A DNA stretch of 64,000 nucleotides from Cacajao melanocephalus (GCA_963573385.1 CAUYLG010047074.1:32832-96831), one strand, 5' to 3'. Positions 24,111 through 36,959 are shown, numbered from the stretch's first letter. A program made the numbers and translations. The notes: a model not told the origin generated them from the sequence alone.

Positions 24111-25039
24111 ATATCTGTTCTAAGATCTATTTCCAAATCTCATTTTGCACTAAGCAAACCTTTCTGTAGCTGATGATCTTTTAATGTCTCTGCAATATGC
24201 TGAAATTTCTAACAAAGCAATTCCAAATGCAAAATCTCCTCATGAAACTATTTATTCATCTATACCACTGTAATTATACTCAGTTTACATCATATATCAA
24301 AGGTTGTTCCTCTATTTCTCTCATTTGTATGAATTAATAACCTATTTAAATAGATTTAGGAATATGTTCTAAAAAATACTTTTCAACTTCCTGTCTCAGG
24401 CTATTTATATTAATTGTTTAAATCTAGTAAACATTGAATATTTCTAAAAAAATTTGTTTGCAATGTATTCACTACTAGGAATAAGACTACAACACTTTCA
24501 GACTTTCTGTCAAATCACAAAATCATCCATAAATAACAAAAAACAAAATCATTTATCATATAAGATGAAAGTGCTAAAGACCAAGGAACAAAATCTAATG
24601 AATATGTGTGTGTATGTTTGTGTAATCACGGTGAGTTGTAGTCTTCCAATTCATGAAATAAACATGTCTTTATATAAACTATCACTTAAAGCTTTCAATT
24701 CATTGTTATATTGTCATTGGTTTTTGAAAAATCACTTAATTCCATTTTGGGACTTTTAAGAAAAGAAATAATTTTTCCTGAAACATAAATATTATCATGC
24801 ATCAGTTTTATGTGTCATCTAGATAGAAATATGCGAATTCAATAGAAATTTTTCTTTAATCTCCTGGGGATTAGCAGTAAAATACTGCAGAACAGCACTT
24901 CCTATGTACCTAAAGGCTTGTAGTTAAACTCCAAACACTTCACTGACTCATTTCCTACATTATACTTTCAATGGCATTAGAAATTAAATATTAAAAATAA
25001 AAAAACTGTACTAGCTAAATGGTCTTAATATTTAATTAT
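24111..25039. other. Unassigned AT-rich DNA
   Basis: No recognised repeat. The 101-codon frame at 24454-24759 has no recognisable domain, is AT-driven, and ends in a low-complexity Leu/Phe-rich stretch. Confidence 0.5.
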
Positions 25040-25193
25040 TCATCAAAATCACCTGGAGGGCGTTTTCACATGTAAATTTCTATGCTTTCTCCTCTGGAGT
25101 TGCTGATTCAATACATTGAGAAGAGGCACAAAAGTTTGCATTTCCAGGTGATACTGATGCTGAAGGTATGGGGATTGCACTTTGAGAACCACT
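25040..25193 (+). mobile_element. MER5A-like hAT MITE
   Basis: 'catcaaaatcacctggaggg', 'tgctgattcaatacattgag', 'tgcatttccaggtgatactg' and the terminal 'ctttgagaaccacta' follow MER5A closely in order. It is a non-autonomous hAT-Charlie element. Confidence 0.8.
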
Positions 25194-26944
25194 ATATTAA
25201 AGAAACGGCTTGTTACAAATAAAAAGATGAGTGAATCAATCAATCATTTCATACTAAGAAGATATAATTACTAGTGTCCAAATTATTACAACAGCTCAGA
25301 AAATGTTTCTTCTTCTGTTCACTGAACCCCAATATTAGCCAACAAATTCTTATAAATCAGAGTAACCACACCATCCGTAAGGCTTTCTATGTCACTTTTC
25401 CATCTTTTCCTGAAAATGCATTAGTGTTGCCCTACTGTGAATTTAAGCACTGCTCTCTAAAGAACTTGAGCTTGAATCAAGAATGTATTATTTTAAGCTT
25501 CATCATTTTTTTTCGCCTTAGCAAGACTGATTACTTAATTAAAAAGTTAAAGTAAGATGCAGTATTACATTCATTATTATTACGAAATTGCATACAATGT
25601 GCAAAAACATTTATTGACATGAAAAAAGGAGTTATGAGAAGACCACCTAATTTTAAGTGACATGATGATGGTTAAATTTTGTTTAGGGCTTCATATTTTG
25701 TCTTTATTTTCCAAATTTTATTAAATTATATATATATATATATCAATTTTATGACTAGAACCAATAATTTGAAAATATATGTCCTTAATGATTTACAGCC
25801 TTTTAATATACTAATTTATAGAAAAAACATTGCAAATGTGAGTGTTGTTTTATTTCATATTTATATATTTGGATATATGTGATGTGGTGGTTTATATAAA
25901 TTTTTATTTTAATAGATTACTTAAATGGACTTGATTGCAATAAGTTTTTCAATTAATATATTCCTTCTTTGAAAACTTATTTTTTCTTTTAATATTTCTG
26001 AAATTGGGATCCATTTTAAAATTAATAAATTAAAAAACAAGTTAATTTTTTATAAAAATGAGTTTTTAAATTATAACAAGTGATATGTATAGTCTAAGAA
26101 ATTCTCTATGTAAACAATGCAAATACCACACCATGTCTCTTACAGCTTATCTTAATGTCTTGCTATCAAGAAGTTTCTTTAGTAAGATTCAGCTAATTGT
26201 CGATCCAGGGAAGAAACAAATATTGAGCACTCATATGAAGTATAATAGAAAAATAATCTTTATATTAATTTCTCTAAGTAAGTGAAATATTTTCCTTTTT
26301 AACACTTTTATGAGTATTTGAAATGTGAGTCTTATCAGATAAAGTGATATCTTAAATAATATAAAACAGCATTAATTTAGTAATTGACATATGTATCTGA
26401 TGAGCCTGTTTCAGGCAATATAGTTTCTACATCTCTGACCTTTTTTTTTCAGATTATGTGTAATCTATAACTAGTGATATTCCAATATGCAATTCATTTC
26501 CAGTTAGAATTTCCTGAATATATGGGCAAGCTATAGTTCTTCCAATATGATTGCCGGGATTGTTAAATATCTTGATCTTGGGTGTCAGGCTATGCATATC
26601 CTAGACATATTGACTGTAAATGAATAGTCTAATTCTGGATCTCAGGGTCATATGGTGCCAAACTTCTTACTGATTGTGTCACAGGAGAGAAAACATATTT
26701 CCTTTTCTTTGTGTTCTCAATACTCTCCTTTTCCCTTCCTAAGTTTATTGTTTTCCAAGGCACCATGCCTTCTACTTCCTCTGGAGCACTTCTGTAGTCA
26801 TCTTCTCCCTTTGGACCTCTTTCAGCCCATTGGCTTATTCCTGTATTCCTGTATTTTATTTACACTCAGAATCAGTAATTAGTTCCGTGTTTTAATATGT
26901 TATATGGCCTCAAGGCATACCAAATGGCTATAACTTCATTTCAA
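25194..26944. other. Unassigned AT-rich DNA
   Basis: About 1.75 kb, very AT-rich, with a short (TA)n at 25727-25743. The frames of 66-93 codons (25274-25555, 25679-25882, 26085-26285, 26652-26882) show no domain. Confidence 0.5.
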
Positions 26945-27060
26945 TCACAGATCAACTACTTACAGGACCAGCTGTGACACAGGAGCTTTACATAGTATTT
27001 GTTAGCCTCAATTTTCTCATTTGTAAAATGTAGCTAATAGTAAATAGTGAATAGAGTAAT
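26945..27060 (+). repeat. MIR fragment
   Basis: 'ggaccagctgtgacacagga ... agcctcaattttctcatttgtaaaatgtagctaat' follows the MIR core. Confidence 0.65.
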
Positions 27061-29805
27061 TGTGACTTTTAAAATAAAATATAATCACCATGTTATCCCA
27101 TTACTGCCTCACAAAAGTTTCTTAATTGGGATTATCTGTTATTGAAATCTTCCAAACTTTAGTTTTCCATTGTAACAGAACTTTGTAAATATTTCAAAAA
27201 GAGGAAAGAAAACATTAGCGCTAAAATTATCCATAATTCAGAACTGTATACATATTTAATTTAGTTATAAAACCATTGTCAATTCCAGCCATTTGGACTT
27301 TGACTAAAATTTAGAAATGTCTCATATTCAGCTGTTTTTAAATTGAAAATACAATTTACTGGATGATTAATGAGGTGAATATGAAATAATATAAAAATCA
27401 AACTTAAAAATAAATAAGAAAAGTAAACATTTCAATTTTTATAAATTTTTTAATCTTATTTTCTTTTTGAGAATTGATTTTGACACATATCTCCAGCAAT
27501 AGTCTGCTTACGTCCAATAGTGGTACCTCCTGAAAACACAGCTCTTCATGGAGACAGACATAGGAAGGTAGGGCCACTTACCTTTCACGGATTCATCAGA
27601 GGAATATCAATTTCAGCACTTAAGAAGTGAAATGTGTTTGTCCTTTTACGATTTTCCCTAACACATTCATATTTTGCCCCACTGAGGGACAGCTGAATCC
27701 ATAGTAATCTACCACTGTTTAGTGCTACAAATAATACAAGAATCTCTGCTAGTAAGATGCCATTTATCTAGCAATCTTCTTTTGCTACGTTGTCTATCCT
27801 AGAAGTGTTCATCAGGCGTTCTTCACTGTATTTGTACATTTTATTCATTTTTACATAATTCAGTTACTATAATTCTCTCTTTCTAGACCTTCCATAAAAC
27901 TATCATTTAAAGGTTGATGCTTTACAGGAAGATCATAGGTAATTTAATACATATATTCAATATGTATTTTTTAACTGTAGTACTGTCTCTGTTTTTTTTT
28001 TTTTTTAAGTTGCTGCTAGTGCTCTGGTTGCAAAGTTGCACAGGTATTGTCAAATCATATTTTTCCTACAACTTATATCATTTTCTGTGCAGTTTTCCAC
28101 ACCACAAGATTTTTAAGGAACACACTGGTAATGTTTCAGAATAAACAGCAGTATTCATCTCCAAAGGAAAAGCGCTTTCAATAAATAGTGATGGTAATAG
28201 CAGTGAAGTATAACACAGGAAGGTTACACTTTAATCTCTTTTTCCTGACAGAGCCTGTGCCAGTTTTTAAAGCCATGACAGTTAGCCATGGTTGGAACCC
28301 TGAGGGGTCTCCCTCTTGCTGGGGAGATCAGTAGATAGCCACCAATATCACAAAACTCTTGGATCAAGCTCAGAGAAGGATATCAATATTTTGAGAAAGA
28401 GTTGGTAACCTGGGGAGAGATATTTGGCACTTTGCCTCAGGGAACATGTGTTACTTTGAAAAGGTACACAATTCAGTGAGTGTCCTGCCAGTAGCTAAAA
28501 AGATAAGAGAGGCAATAAATGATAAATGAGATCATGCTAGCAAAATGTTTTAGAGTGACAAAAGGTACAAGGACCAGATAATAAATATGGATAAGAATAA
28601 AATAGTCATCTTGTGAAAAGATATTGAGCTCATTCTTAAGACTCTTATGAGTAAGAAGAGGTTTTTTTTTTTTGAATAGTTGGGACAGCCTGACAGGCTT
28701 GCAAAAAAGCACCAATTAACAAACCTAAGAATAAATGAACTCTTCTAGAGCTGAAAGAGCTTAAGTGTATCGTTTATCATCAGTGTACTCCTAAGAGATA
28801 TTTTCTGTATGCAGAACTTGTAAAACAATTTCAGAAGAGTCATACTTGTTCACCCACATCACTGACAAATATAATTCTCAGGAATGGCCTAACAAGATAT
28901 GCCTTTCTGTTTCTTTGTGATGTTTGAAACCCTGCTCAGCTAAGAGAACAAAGCGATATTCCATAGAGTTGTAAAGAAATGTTGAATAGTTCTCTCTAAC
29001 TTGCCCATACTTTTCGATCTCATATATAAGATCATTTTTCAGTTTAATTGTTCCACTAAATAAATGTGTATTTTTGTGGCAGCTCGTAACAGACTGAAGT
29101 TATTTTGTGTGGCCATTGAGTGAAGTTACAGTGCCCCAGAAGCTGGCCAGTTACAATCACATTAGGTCAAGTGGTTAAGATGAATAAGCAATAACATAGA
29201 CAACCAATTTAATTCTCATATTCTTTTCTTACTGTGTAACACGAAAAGAGTATTTTAGCAAGGGCCAAAGAAAAATTTTAATACGTTCTTGAGAATATTC
29301 TCTTATAATTTCACAGTAACCTTTACATTGCGTTAGTTTGTATCTTCCAAGAGGCAGAGACCAAGGATTAAATCTGCAAGATTTTATTAGTGTGGAATTT
29401 ATCTCCCATACCACACACATGTCATACATGTGTTTTACCAAAGCTATGTCTTGCTTTTCCTAATTTGTTTGATACCACCGATGTAATGGGTCATTGTAAT
29501 ATTCTATGGAATGTTCAGTTTGTCAAGATCTTGTGGGACTGTTTCATGACATAACAGAAAATTAGTATAGACTTCAGGCAAAAATGTGAATGAATATTAT
29601 TGTCCAATCCGTGTCAATGTGAACTGTTTCTTTTCTCATTGAAATGGTAAATAATGAATGTATTTACCAAATCAATGACCACACACTTACTAATTTGTTC
29701 TGACAGTAATACCACGTCATGCTGAAATTAGACTGATAGTTGATTGAGTCCCTGGTGGTCTATATTCATTCTTAAGGACTAATCCAATTTCTTTAATTCA
29801 AATAA
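27061..29805. other. Unassigned AT-rich DNA
   Basis: About 2.7 kb. 28190-28500 is less AT-rich and unique-looking, with no extended open frame. No repeat family recognised. Confidence 0.5.
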
Positions 29806-30078
29806 AGCAGTCTGGGTCTGTTATCCCATCACTTTGAGAGCTGAGAGAGGCAAATTACTTGAGCCCTGGAGTTCAAAACCAGCTTGGGCAATTTAGCAAA
29901 ATCCTGTCTCTGCTAAAAATATAAAAATTAGCTGGGTGCAGTGGTGCACCCCTATAGTCCCAGATACTCTGGAGGTGGAAGTGAGAGGATCATTTGAGGC
30001 TGGTAGGCCAAGTCTCCAATGAATGCACCATTGCACTCCAGACTAGGTGACAGAGGGAGAATATGTCTAAAAAGTAAA
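29806..30078 (+). mobile_element. AluJ
   Basis: Diverged sense Alu: 'gtctgttatcccatcacttt', 'acttgagccctggagttc' (J-type), 'aaatataaaaattagctggg', 'cattgcactccagactaggt'. The A-tail has decayed to 'aaaagtaaatgaataaataa'. Confidence 0.85.
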
Positions 30079-30303
30079 TGAATAAATAAATAGAGCAATA
30101 TAAATGGAGATATGATAGGGACCACCAATCCTGCATTCTTTAGTTTTGTAATGGTGGCGTACATACTCCTAGGATATGATATTTTATTTGTTAATTTATT
30201 TTTCAGGAGTGATGGCCATTTTCAGAGATTTCTAGTTGACCTTCCCTACAATGATATTCTCATTCTACAGACAATTGTAGGGATTACTCAAAATTACCTA
30301 GTG

Positions 30304-30420
30304 CAGTTGGCCCTTGATATCTGTGAGTTCCATAGCCATGTATTCAACCAACCATAGATCAAAAACATTTTTAACAAAAAGTATCTATATGTTCAATACA
30401 GATGCTTTTTGTTAAAAAAA
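30304..30420 (+). mobile_element. MER2 (Tigger-type) left part
   Basis: 'cagttggcccttgatatctg' through 'caaccaaccatagatcaaaa' is the 5' end of MER2, a pogo/Tigger-derived MITE. It stops near 'gatgctttttgtta' and resumes at 31113. Confidence 0.8.
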
Positions 30421-31105
30421 ATCTGTTCATATTCACTGGAGGTGGCTAGCAAAATATTAAAGATATATTAGGAAAAGTTATAGATTAGTCTCAAACCTTT
30501 TGGAAGGCTGAAAGTTTTTATTGGGACAGGCTGAAGGCAGCAGGTCCATTAAGTTAGGGAGAAGATAAGAAGGAGGCTTTCCCTGTTAAATCTGTTTGCC
30601 CCCTTTGTCTCTACTCTGTTTACTCAGGTAAATTTTGTTCTGGATGGTCTTCTCAGTGGGAGATCAAAGGGGAATTACCTGTCGATAGTGTTTACTTTGG
30701 GCCCAGAACCTAAAGCTTTTATCATTCGTATAACCACTCTTTTAACCATGTTAATTATCCACAAGTGTGTTAACTTAGAACCTCTGTTGTAAAATATTGA
30801 TGGAATAAATTTGTGAATGGACAGAGCATCTTGGCCAAATGGTTGCATTTCACCCTCTGAAAGCAGCCAATGGCCATCCCTAGCCCACTTGCTTCACTGT
30901 AATGGTGTGAGAGTGCATTCATCATTTGTCATTGAGTCAGGGTCTGCAGGCCAGACTTCTGCAGGTGGTGGTTGATGTCTCAATAAACCCTTTACTCCGT
31001 CTTCTGGTCTTACATAATACACCAGCGTACCCTCTTCCCTTACCCTACTAATTTTGTTTCTATTATCTGGCATGGCATCTCAGGCATTTCTATGTGCTCC
31101 ATTAA
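30421..31105 (+). repeat. LTR-like insert within MER2
   Basis: About 680 bp separates the two MER2 halves. It is mixed-composition and near its right end has an LTR-style 'gtctcaataaaccctttact' (AATAAA near 30981), followed by the first copy of a 77-bp repeat (31022-31098). I could not fix termini; A-rich flanks 'ttaaaaaaa' (30412-30420) and 'ttaaaaaa' (31102-31109) could be a TSD. Family not recognised. Confidence 0.45.
31022..31098. repeat. 77-bp direct repeat, copy 1
   Basis: Gap-free match to 31318-31394 at 69 of 77 positions. Shared strings include 'tgtttctattatctggca' and 'gcatctcaggcatttct'. Confidence 0.95.
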
Positions 31106-31142
31106 AAAATAATGACAAGATTTTTTTTCTTGTCATTATTTT
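31106..31142. other. Perfect 15-bp-arm hairpin
   Basis: Arm 'aaaataatgacaaga' (31106-31120), a 7-T loop, then 'tcttgtcattatttt' (31128-31142). It lies on the junction where MER2 resumes. Confidence 0.95.
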
Positions 31143-31317
31143 CAAAACAATCAGTGCAACAACTATTTATAAAGCATTTACATTGTATTAGGTTATTTAT
31201 AAGTAATCTAAAGATGATTCAACATATATGGGAGGATGTACCTGGATTATATGCAAATACTTTGCCGTTTTGTACAAGGGACTTGAACACCCTTAAATTT
31301 TGCTATCTGTAGGGCCT
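31113..31317 (+). mobile_element. MER2 right part
   Basis: 'tcttgtcattattttc', 'caacaactatttataaagca', 'ttacattgtattaggttatt', 'gatgattcaacatatatggg', 'gttatatgcaaatac'-like text and 'gggacttgaacaccc' match the 3' part of MER2. The last ~30 bp, including the terminal repeat, are missing after 'gtagggcct'. Confidence 0.85.
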
Positions 31318-31394
31318 CCAGCATACCATCTTCCCTTACTCTACTAATCCTGTTTCTATTATCTGGCACAGCATCTCAGGCATTTCTGTGTGCT
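31318..31394. repeat. 77-bp direct repeat, copy 2
   Basis: Second copy, starting exactly where MER2 stops. It is followed by unassigned sequence up to the Alu TSD at 31542. Confidence 0.95.
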
Positions 31395-31485
31395 GCAAGT
31401 AAGCCATTTTTTCCCCCTTGGACTCCTAAAAGCAACTCCAGCAACAAATTTGCCGCATTCTCTAGGGTCCTTGCTGGGGTGTTAA

Positions 31486-31818
<333 letters not shown>

Positions 31819-32124
31819 CCACAGGCACTCTTAAAATCGGATCCCAGGAGTACCACCTTGCTCCTGCTAGTATGTGCTAGTTAGTCCTTACTACTTCTTA
31901 GGTAAATAATCTTGTTGCTCTGTTAGTCTCAGCAGGGCCCCAACCAATTTTTACTGACATTTGCACCTTTATACAGGGATGACAGCCATGAGAAGGTAGA
32001 GGTTGTGCTTAAGGAGGCATCTACTACTTTGTAGGGGATCAGTTTTTGCAGCATCTTCCCAATTCAAAGGTGCTGGCTCTTACCAGGGAGTCATGCACCA
32101 CATCTAAAACACAGTGTTTAGAGC
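31819..32124. other. Unassigned, possible ERV internal remnant
   Basis: Mixed-composition sequence that looks like decayed coding-type DNA. With 31395-31541, 32575-32940 and 33275-33880 it may be one old retroviral internal region cut by later insertions. I could not recognise a domain, so this is inference. Confidence 0.25.
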
Positions 32125-32574
32125 AGTATATGAGTTTCCTAGGGCTGTTGTCATAAAGTATCACAAACTGGGTGCCTTAAAACAAGAGAAATATATTGTC
32201 ACACAATTCTGGAGGCTAGAAGTCCTAAACGAAGGTGCTAGCAGAGCCATGCTTATCCTGAAGCCTATGGAAAACCATCCTTTCCAGCCTCTTCCTAGCT
32301 TCTGGTGGTTTGCAAGCAATCTTTGCTGTTCCTTGGCTTGTGGTTGCATTTCAGTCTGTCTTCATCATAAAATAGCACTCTCCCCTCATGTGCTTGTGTC
32401 TCTTCCAAGAAGAACACCAGGCATATTAGCTTAAGAGCCCACTCTACTTCAGTATGATTCCTCTTAACTAATTGTATCAAAAGTAACCCTATTTCTACAT
32501 AAGGTTACATTCTGCAGTGCTCGTGATTAGAACTTCAACATATATTTTAGTGGCAAATAATTCACCTCATAACA
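32125..32574 (-). mobile_element. MLT1-type MaLR LTR (reverse)
   Basis: Reverse LTR: 'gagtttcctagggctgttgt', 'tatcacaaactgggtgcctt', 'cacacaattctggaggctag', 'cctcttcctagcttctggtg', 'aaccctatttctacataagg' and 'attcacctcataaca'. These match a common MaLR-like repeat in order. Frames of 61-106 codons at 32114-32480 on both strands are incidental. Confidence 0.65.
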
Positions 32575-32940
32575 GGGATGTTATAGAGACATCTTCCAGG
32601 ATATTGACTCAGATGTCGCTGTTTTCAGGAACCTGTTTTTCTTACAAGGGCTTTATCTTTGCCTAACACACCTGCCTTGACTGAGCATATAAAATCTTCA
32701 GGTGATTTTATTAGGACTTTAGTGCCTCCTACTTGTCTGTGTCTGCTCTTTCACTACAAGTGATAAGAGCCTGCTTTTCCGCTACCACTGGTTCTCACAC
32801 TTGGCCATTAACAGACTGCTATCAGTCTTTAGACTCTTATCCTGTAGGGCATCGATACAACATAGCAGAAATGAGCTGTCTTTTTAGGTATTATGGGATT
32901 TGTTTCCCCTATATTTTTCATCACATCTGCCACAGCTAAT
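32575..32940. other. Unassigned
   Basis: No recognised gene. Possibly part of the decayed element described at 31819. A 68-codon frame at 32733-32939 lacks a recognisable domain. Confidence 0.3.
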
Positions 32941-33274
32941 ATCCCTGGGACATTTCCTTTTCTTTTTTTTTGAGACAGAGTCTTGCTCTGTCGTCCAGGC
33001 TCAAGTACAGTGGCGCTATCTCTGCTCTCACATTGCAACCTCCACCTCCTGGGTTCAAGTGATTCTCTTCCCTCAGCCTCCTGAGTAGCTGGGATTATAG
33101 GTGAATGCCACCACCCTTGGCTAATTTTTCTATTTTTAGTAGAGATGGGTTTTCGCCACGTTGGCCAGGCTGGTCTCAAACTCCTGACCTCATGTGATTC
33201 GCCTGTCTCAGCCTCCCAAAGTGCTGGAATTACAGACAAGAGCCACTGTGCCCGGCCATCCCTAGGACAATTTC
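32941..33274 (-). mobile_element. AluS with TSD
   Basis: Reverse full-length Alu (about 32960-33257): 'tttttttgagacagagtctt', 'ctgagtagctgggattatag', 'cccaaagtgctggaattaca', ending 'gtgcccggcc'. The TSD is 'atccctgggacatttc' (32941-32956) and 'atccctaggacaatttc' (33258-33274). The 149-codon reverse frame at 32829-33278 is an antisense read of this Alu. Confidence 0.9.
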
Positions 33275-34315
33275 TCATGTGACCATCACTAAAGTTCCAA
33301 GCAATTGGATCACCATGTTGTACCTGGGATAATAGATCTTTGTCCTACCTGCAAATGAAGATGATGTCTTCTTAGCCTATTAGGCAAAATATGAGCTTTT
33401 ACCAAATCCCTGTATTACTGATGCCTTTTTCTTGAAGCACACCTAGTACTATTTATTCTAATGTCAGGAGAGACAAGAATATAAGTATGCAAGAATTCTA
33501 TTAGTGGAAACATCTATGTGAGAGAAAATGGAGGAGATAGTAGGAAGACCTGGAGAATCATCAGACTGCAGTTTATTTCTTCAAGACCTCAAGCAAAGAA
33601 GAGAAGGAGGGAAGGTTATTAGGAAGTAAGCTAGGCTGCCAGGCCAGTAGCTTGAGCCAAAAGCAGCCATCAGAGGAGTCCTGTGTCTCTCAACAACAGC
33701 TCTGTCTTTGGAGTGACAGACCTGCTATGCTCAGTCTTTGGAGAGACTGACTCAAGCCAAGCCCATGGGGAGCATGACCTTGCCATAAACACAGCGATGG
33801 ATTTCATGATACAGTGGCTGGATGCTTAATCAGTTATCCTCTCATACTTGGTGTCTGTGGGATGCATTCTTTTGGACAACATATATATTTTATGTGCTTT
33901 CAAAAACCTTCAATTTATTTTATTCTGGCATTCATCCACCCTCTTTTCTTGAGTGATTCATAAGAACATCCCTTTCTTCCACTGAAGTTAATACTTCTAC
34001 TTGAGATTTAAATTATATAACCTTGAACTTTCTTAGGAATCTAGTACAATAAATTGATTTTTGTCTCTCTTCACAGACACAGTCTCTCTTCTCAATTGTT
34101 TTATTTTATTCTGTTTTAACTTAAAATATACTTAATTCTCATTAGAGTTACTAATCTTAATGCCACCTGTCCTTTACTGTTCTCCTGGACTTCTTTTTTT
34201 CACTGTCAAATTTCTAGACATAGTGGCCAATGAGCCCTGTCTCTTTCTCAACTGTTGCTGAGCGTTCACTCCCAGCATGGCTCCTCTCCTATTCATCTAT
34301 TGCAATAACTCCTTG
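33275..34315. other. Unassigned
   Basis: About 1 kb, moderately mixed composition to 33880 and AT-rich after. No gene recognised. 33540-33600 contains a complement of AATAAA ('cagtttatttcttc') that could be an LTR end in reverse, unsupported otherwise. Confidence 0.35.
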
Positions 34316-34645
34316 TAACAGTGCTACAGTAACCAAAACAACATGGTACTGGCACAAAAACAGATACATAGACCAGTGGAACAGAATTGAGAGCTGATGT
34401 GTAATCCCATACACCTGCAATCATCTGATCTTTGACAAAGTTGACAAAAACAGGCAATCAGGAAAGGACTTCCTATTTAATAAATGATCCTAGAATAACT
34501 GACAAGCCATATGCAGAATACTGAAACTGGATCCCTTATACCATATAAGAAAATCAACTCTATATTAATTAAAGACTTAAATATAAAATCTAAAACTATA
34601 AAAACTCTGGAGGATAACCTAGGAAATACCATTTGATAGAACTGT
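34316..34645 (+). repeat. L1 ORF2 fragment (late part)
   Basis: Sense L1 ORF2: 'gctacagtaaccaaaacaac', 'catggtactggcacaaaaac', 'gaccagtggaacagaattga', 'tgaaactggatcccttatac', 'taaagacttaaatataaaat'. No open frame of note. Confidence 0.85.
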
Positions 34646-34679
34646 ATACAATTTTAAATTTTAGAAGATATAAACACAC

Positions 34680-35225
34680 TATGAAACACCCTCTTTTAAT
34701 TAAAATTTATAGGACAATTAATAACTGCAGAATATACATTGTTTTGTTATGTACATGAGATATTCAGCATAGACCATATGCCAGAGTATGACAAATATCT
34801 AAATATTATTTAAAATACTTAAATCTTACTGAATATGTTCTTGGACTACAGTAGGATTTTGATAGCTTTCATGGATATACAGCTCTGAGTATACTAAAAT
34901 CAAACAAACACAGCACTGAATTCTGCACTTCCAGGGTACAAGAGTGAGCTTGATGGTATATGAATGTATCTCATTAAAGTTGTTATGAAACTTGTTAATG
35001 ACAGTAAGATAACCAGAAAAGCTGAATATGTTTGGTAACTAAACAAAATTCCATTAAATAATTCACAGGTCAAGATGAAATAATAATATAATTTAGGAAA
35101 TATTCAAACTGAATGAGAGAACACAACCTATCAAAATGTATGAGATGCAGCTAACCCAGTGCATTTGGAGAAATACATAGTTTTAAATACTTAAACAGTA
35201 TAAGAAAAGAAGAAAGAGAAAATAA
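34680..35225 (+). repeat. L1M ORF2 fragment (early part)
   Basis: Sense L1M ORF2 from the endonuclease side: 'ctgcagaatatacattgttt', 'agcatagaccatatgccaga', 'tggactacagtaggattttg', 'tatgagatgcagctaaccca', ending near 'agaaaagaagaaagagaaaa'. In a normal L1 this lies upstream of the preceding fragment; here it lies downstream. Confidence 0.7.
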
Positions 35226-36570
35226 ATGTTTTACAGCAATGAGGTACACAGAAACAGTGCAGTCACTGGAGAGAAATGTGTTACCAAGCAGTGGAGTACT
35301 GAAGAGTATTTGACACTCAGCAGGTATTATTTTTAAACACTCTCACTTCTTCTACAAAAGAATTTATTTTCACTAATAATGAAGTGAAAAAAATAATGTT
35401 CAGCCCATAATTATAAAAAAAATGGTCTGTAAGAAGACTTTGTATCAATAACTATAACAAAATACATAAATAAGTAAACATAGTACAAAAAGGTTGGAGG
35501 AATAATGAATTAATGATATTTAATCACTGTAATAAATTTTTCAAAGAAAAAAAGCAGATGAAGAAAAGCTTATGCAATGCTTAAAAATGATTTGTACATA
35601 ACATAGAACAACAGAATTAATGTAATTCCAGTTCTGTTTTTCATGTTTACAATCACTGTCCTCTCATTGTTCATTTTGAATCTCCTGTTTAAACTAAGGG
35701 TTATATCAAAGCACTGGGGTATGAAAAAAGAATTTCACCTGAAGCAAGCTCAAACAATGCCAAACTTTTATTTATTAATCCTCAGAATCAATGTGTGTAT
35801 CTGAGTTCTCAAGTGTCAGGTAAAGAATGTATAACTAGAATTTTAGAAATTCACTTTCATGTAAACACAATATTTGTTTAGGAAAAGTGATACATATGTT
35901 CAATTCTACCACACACGCACATATATATTATATAACATATACGTTGTATTATAGTATATAATCTTACATTACAGTATTAAAATTCCATAATAACCAGAAC
36001 AATTGTTTAAAATTTATGTCACAAAGATTTTTGTTGTTGTTGTCAGGGAAGAGTATTTATCAATGACTTTGATTAAAATCATCAGGACATAACAATTACA
36101 ACAATAAATAATGAGTTTTATTTTTTATCATTTAAAAAATTGTCCATGTACATCGTCTCCTAATGCTGTGTGAGCTCTGAATGGACCACTTCCACAGTTC
36201 CACCTTAAGTACACCACTATGGTCAAGGGAAGGCTTTTAAAATTTGTTTTAATATGGTTTATCAATGTTTTAACGTTTTACCATGTTTGCCAATGGAAGT
36301 GATCCAGCACATAAGGGAAAAAATTACAATCTAAGAAAGTATAAAGAAGCCTTGAGGATACTTCTGCATAGGTAAGAGGGTATGGGATCTGGTGATCAAG
36401 AAAGAGGAGGGTCTGGCTTTAGATGATTACTCTGAGATTTAATCTATCTACAAGAATGAAAGCAAAGTGCATGGGCATATAACGGAATGAGAGTTGGGTA
36501 GATATTGCTGTCTGGCAACCTTCATACAATTAGTTTTCCTGTTAGATACTCATAATCATAAATGATCCAT
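35226..36570. other. Unassigned AT-rich DNA
   Basis: No recognised gene or repeat. Confidence 0.5.
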
Positions 36571-36871
36571 TTCCTTTTTTTTTTGAGACAGGCTCTCATT
36601 CTGTCACCAGGCTGGAACCCAATGGTGCAATCATGGCTCAATGTACCCTCATGTGATCCCAGGCTCATGTGATCCTCCCACCTCAGCCTCCTGAATAGCA
36701 GGGACTACAGGTGTGTGCCATGATGCTGGGCTAATTTTTAAAAATTTTTTGTAGAGACAGAATCTCACTATGTTTCCCAAGCTGGTCTTTAATTCCTGAG
36801 CTCAAGCAATCCGCCTGCCTTGTCTTCCCAAATTGCTGAGATTACAGGTATGAGCCTCCGCACAGGGCTCC
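36571..36871 (-). mobile_element. AluJ (reverse)
   Basis: Diverged reverse Alu: 'ttttttttgagacaggctct', 'cacctcagcctcctgaatag', 'aattttttgtagagacagaa' (J-type), 'attgctgagattacaggta'. The left part holds a small internal duplication around 'catgtgatcc' (36648-36674). Confidence 0.85.
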
Positions 36872-36959
36872 CACTGATTTTCAAAGCCAAAATGAGACCT
36901 TGTTTTATCAGCATATACTCCCCAAATATTTTAATTTAATATATGGTAAGAGATCTAAA

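Noticed and set aside
28190..28500. Less AT-rich patch considered as a possible exon or pseudogene
   Set aside because: No open frame of useful length, no poly-A tail or splice-site pair, and no recognised homology.
32829..33278. 149-codon reverse frame, the longest in the window
   Set aside because: It runs through a full AluS and ends in unassigned flank; no domain and no conserved start.
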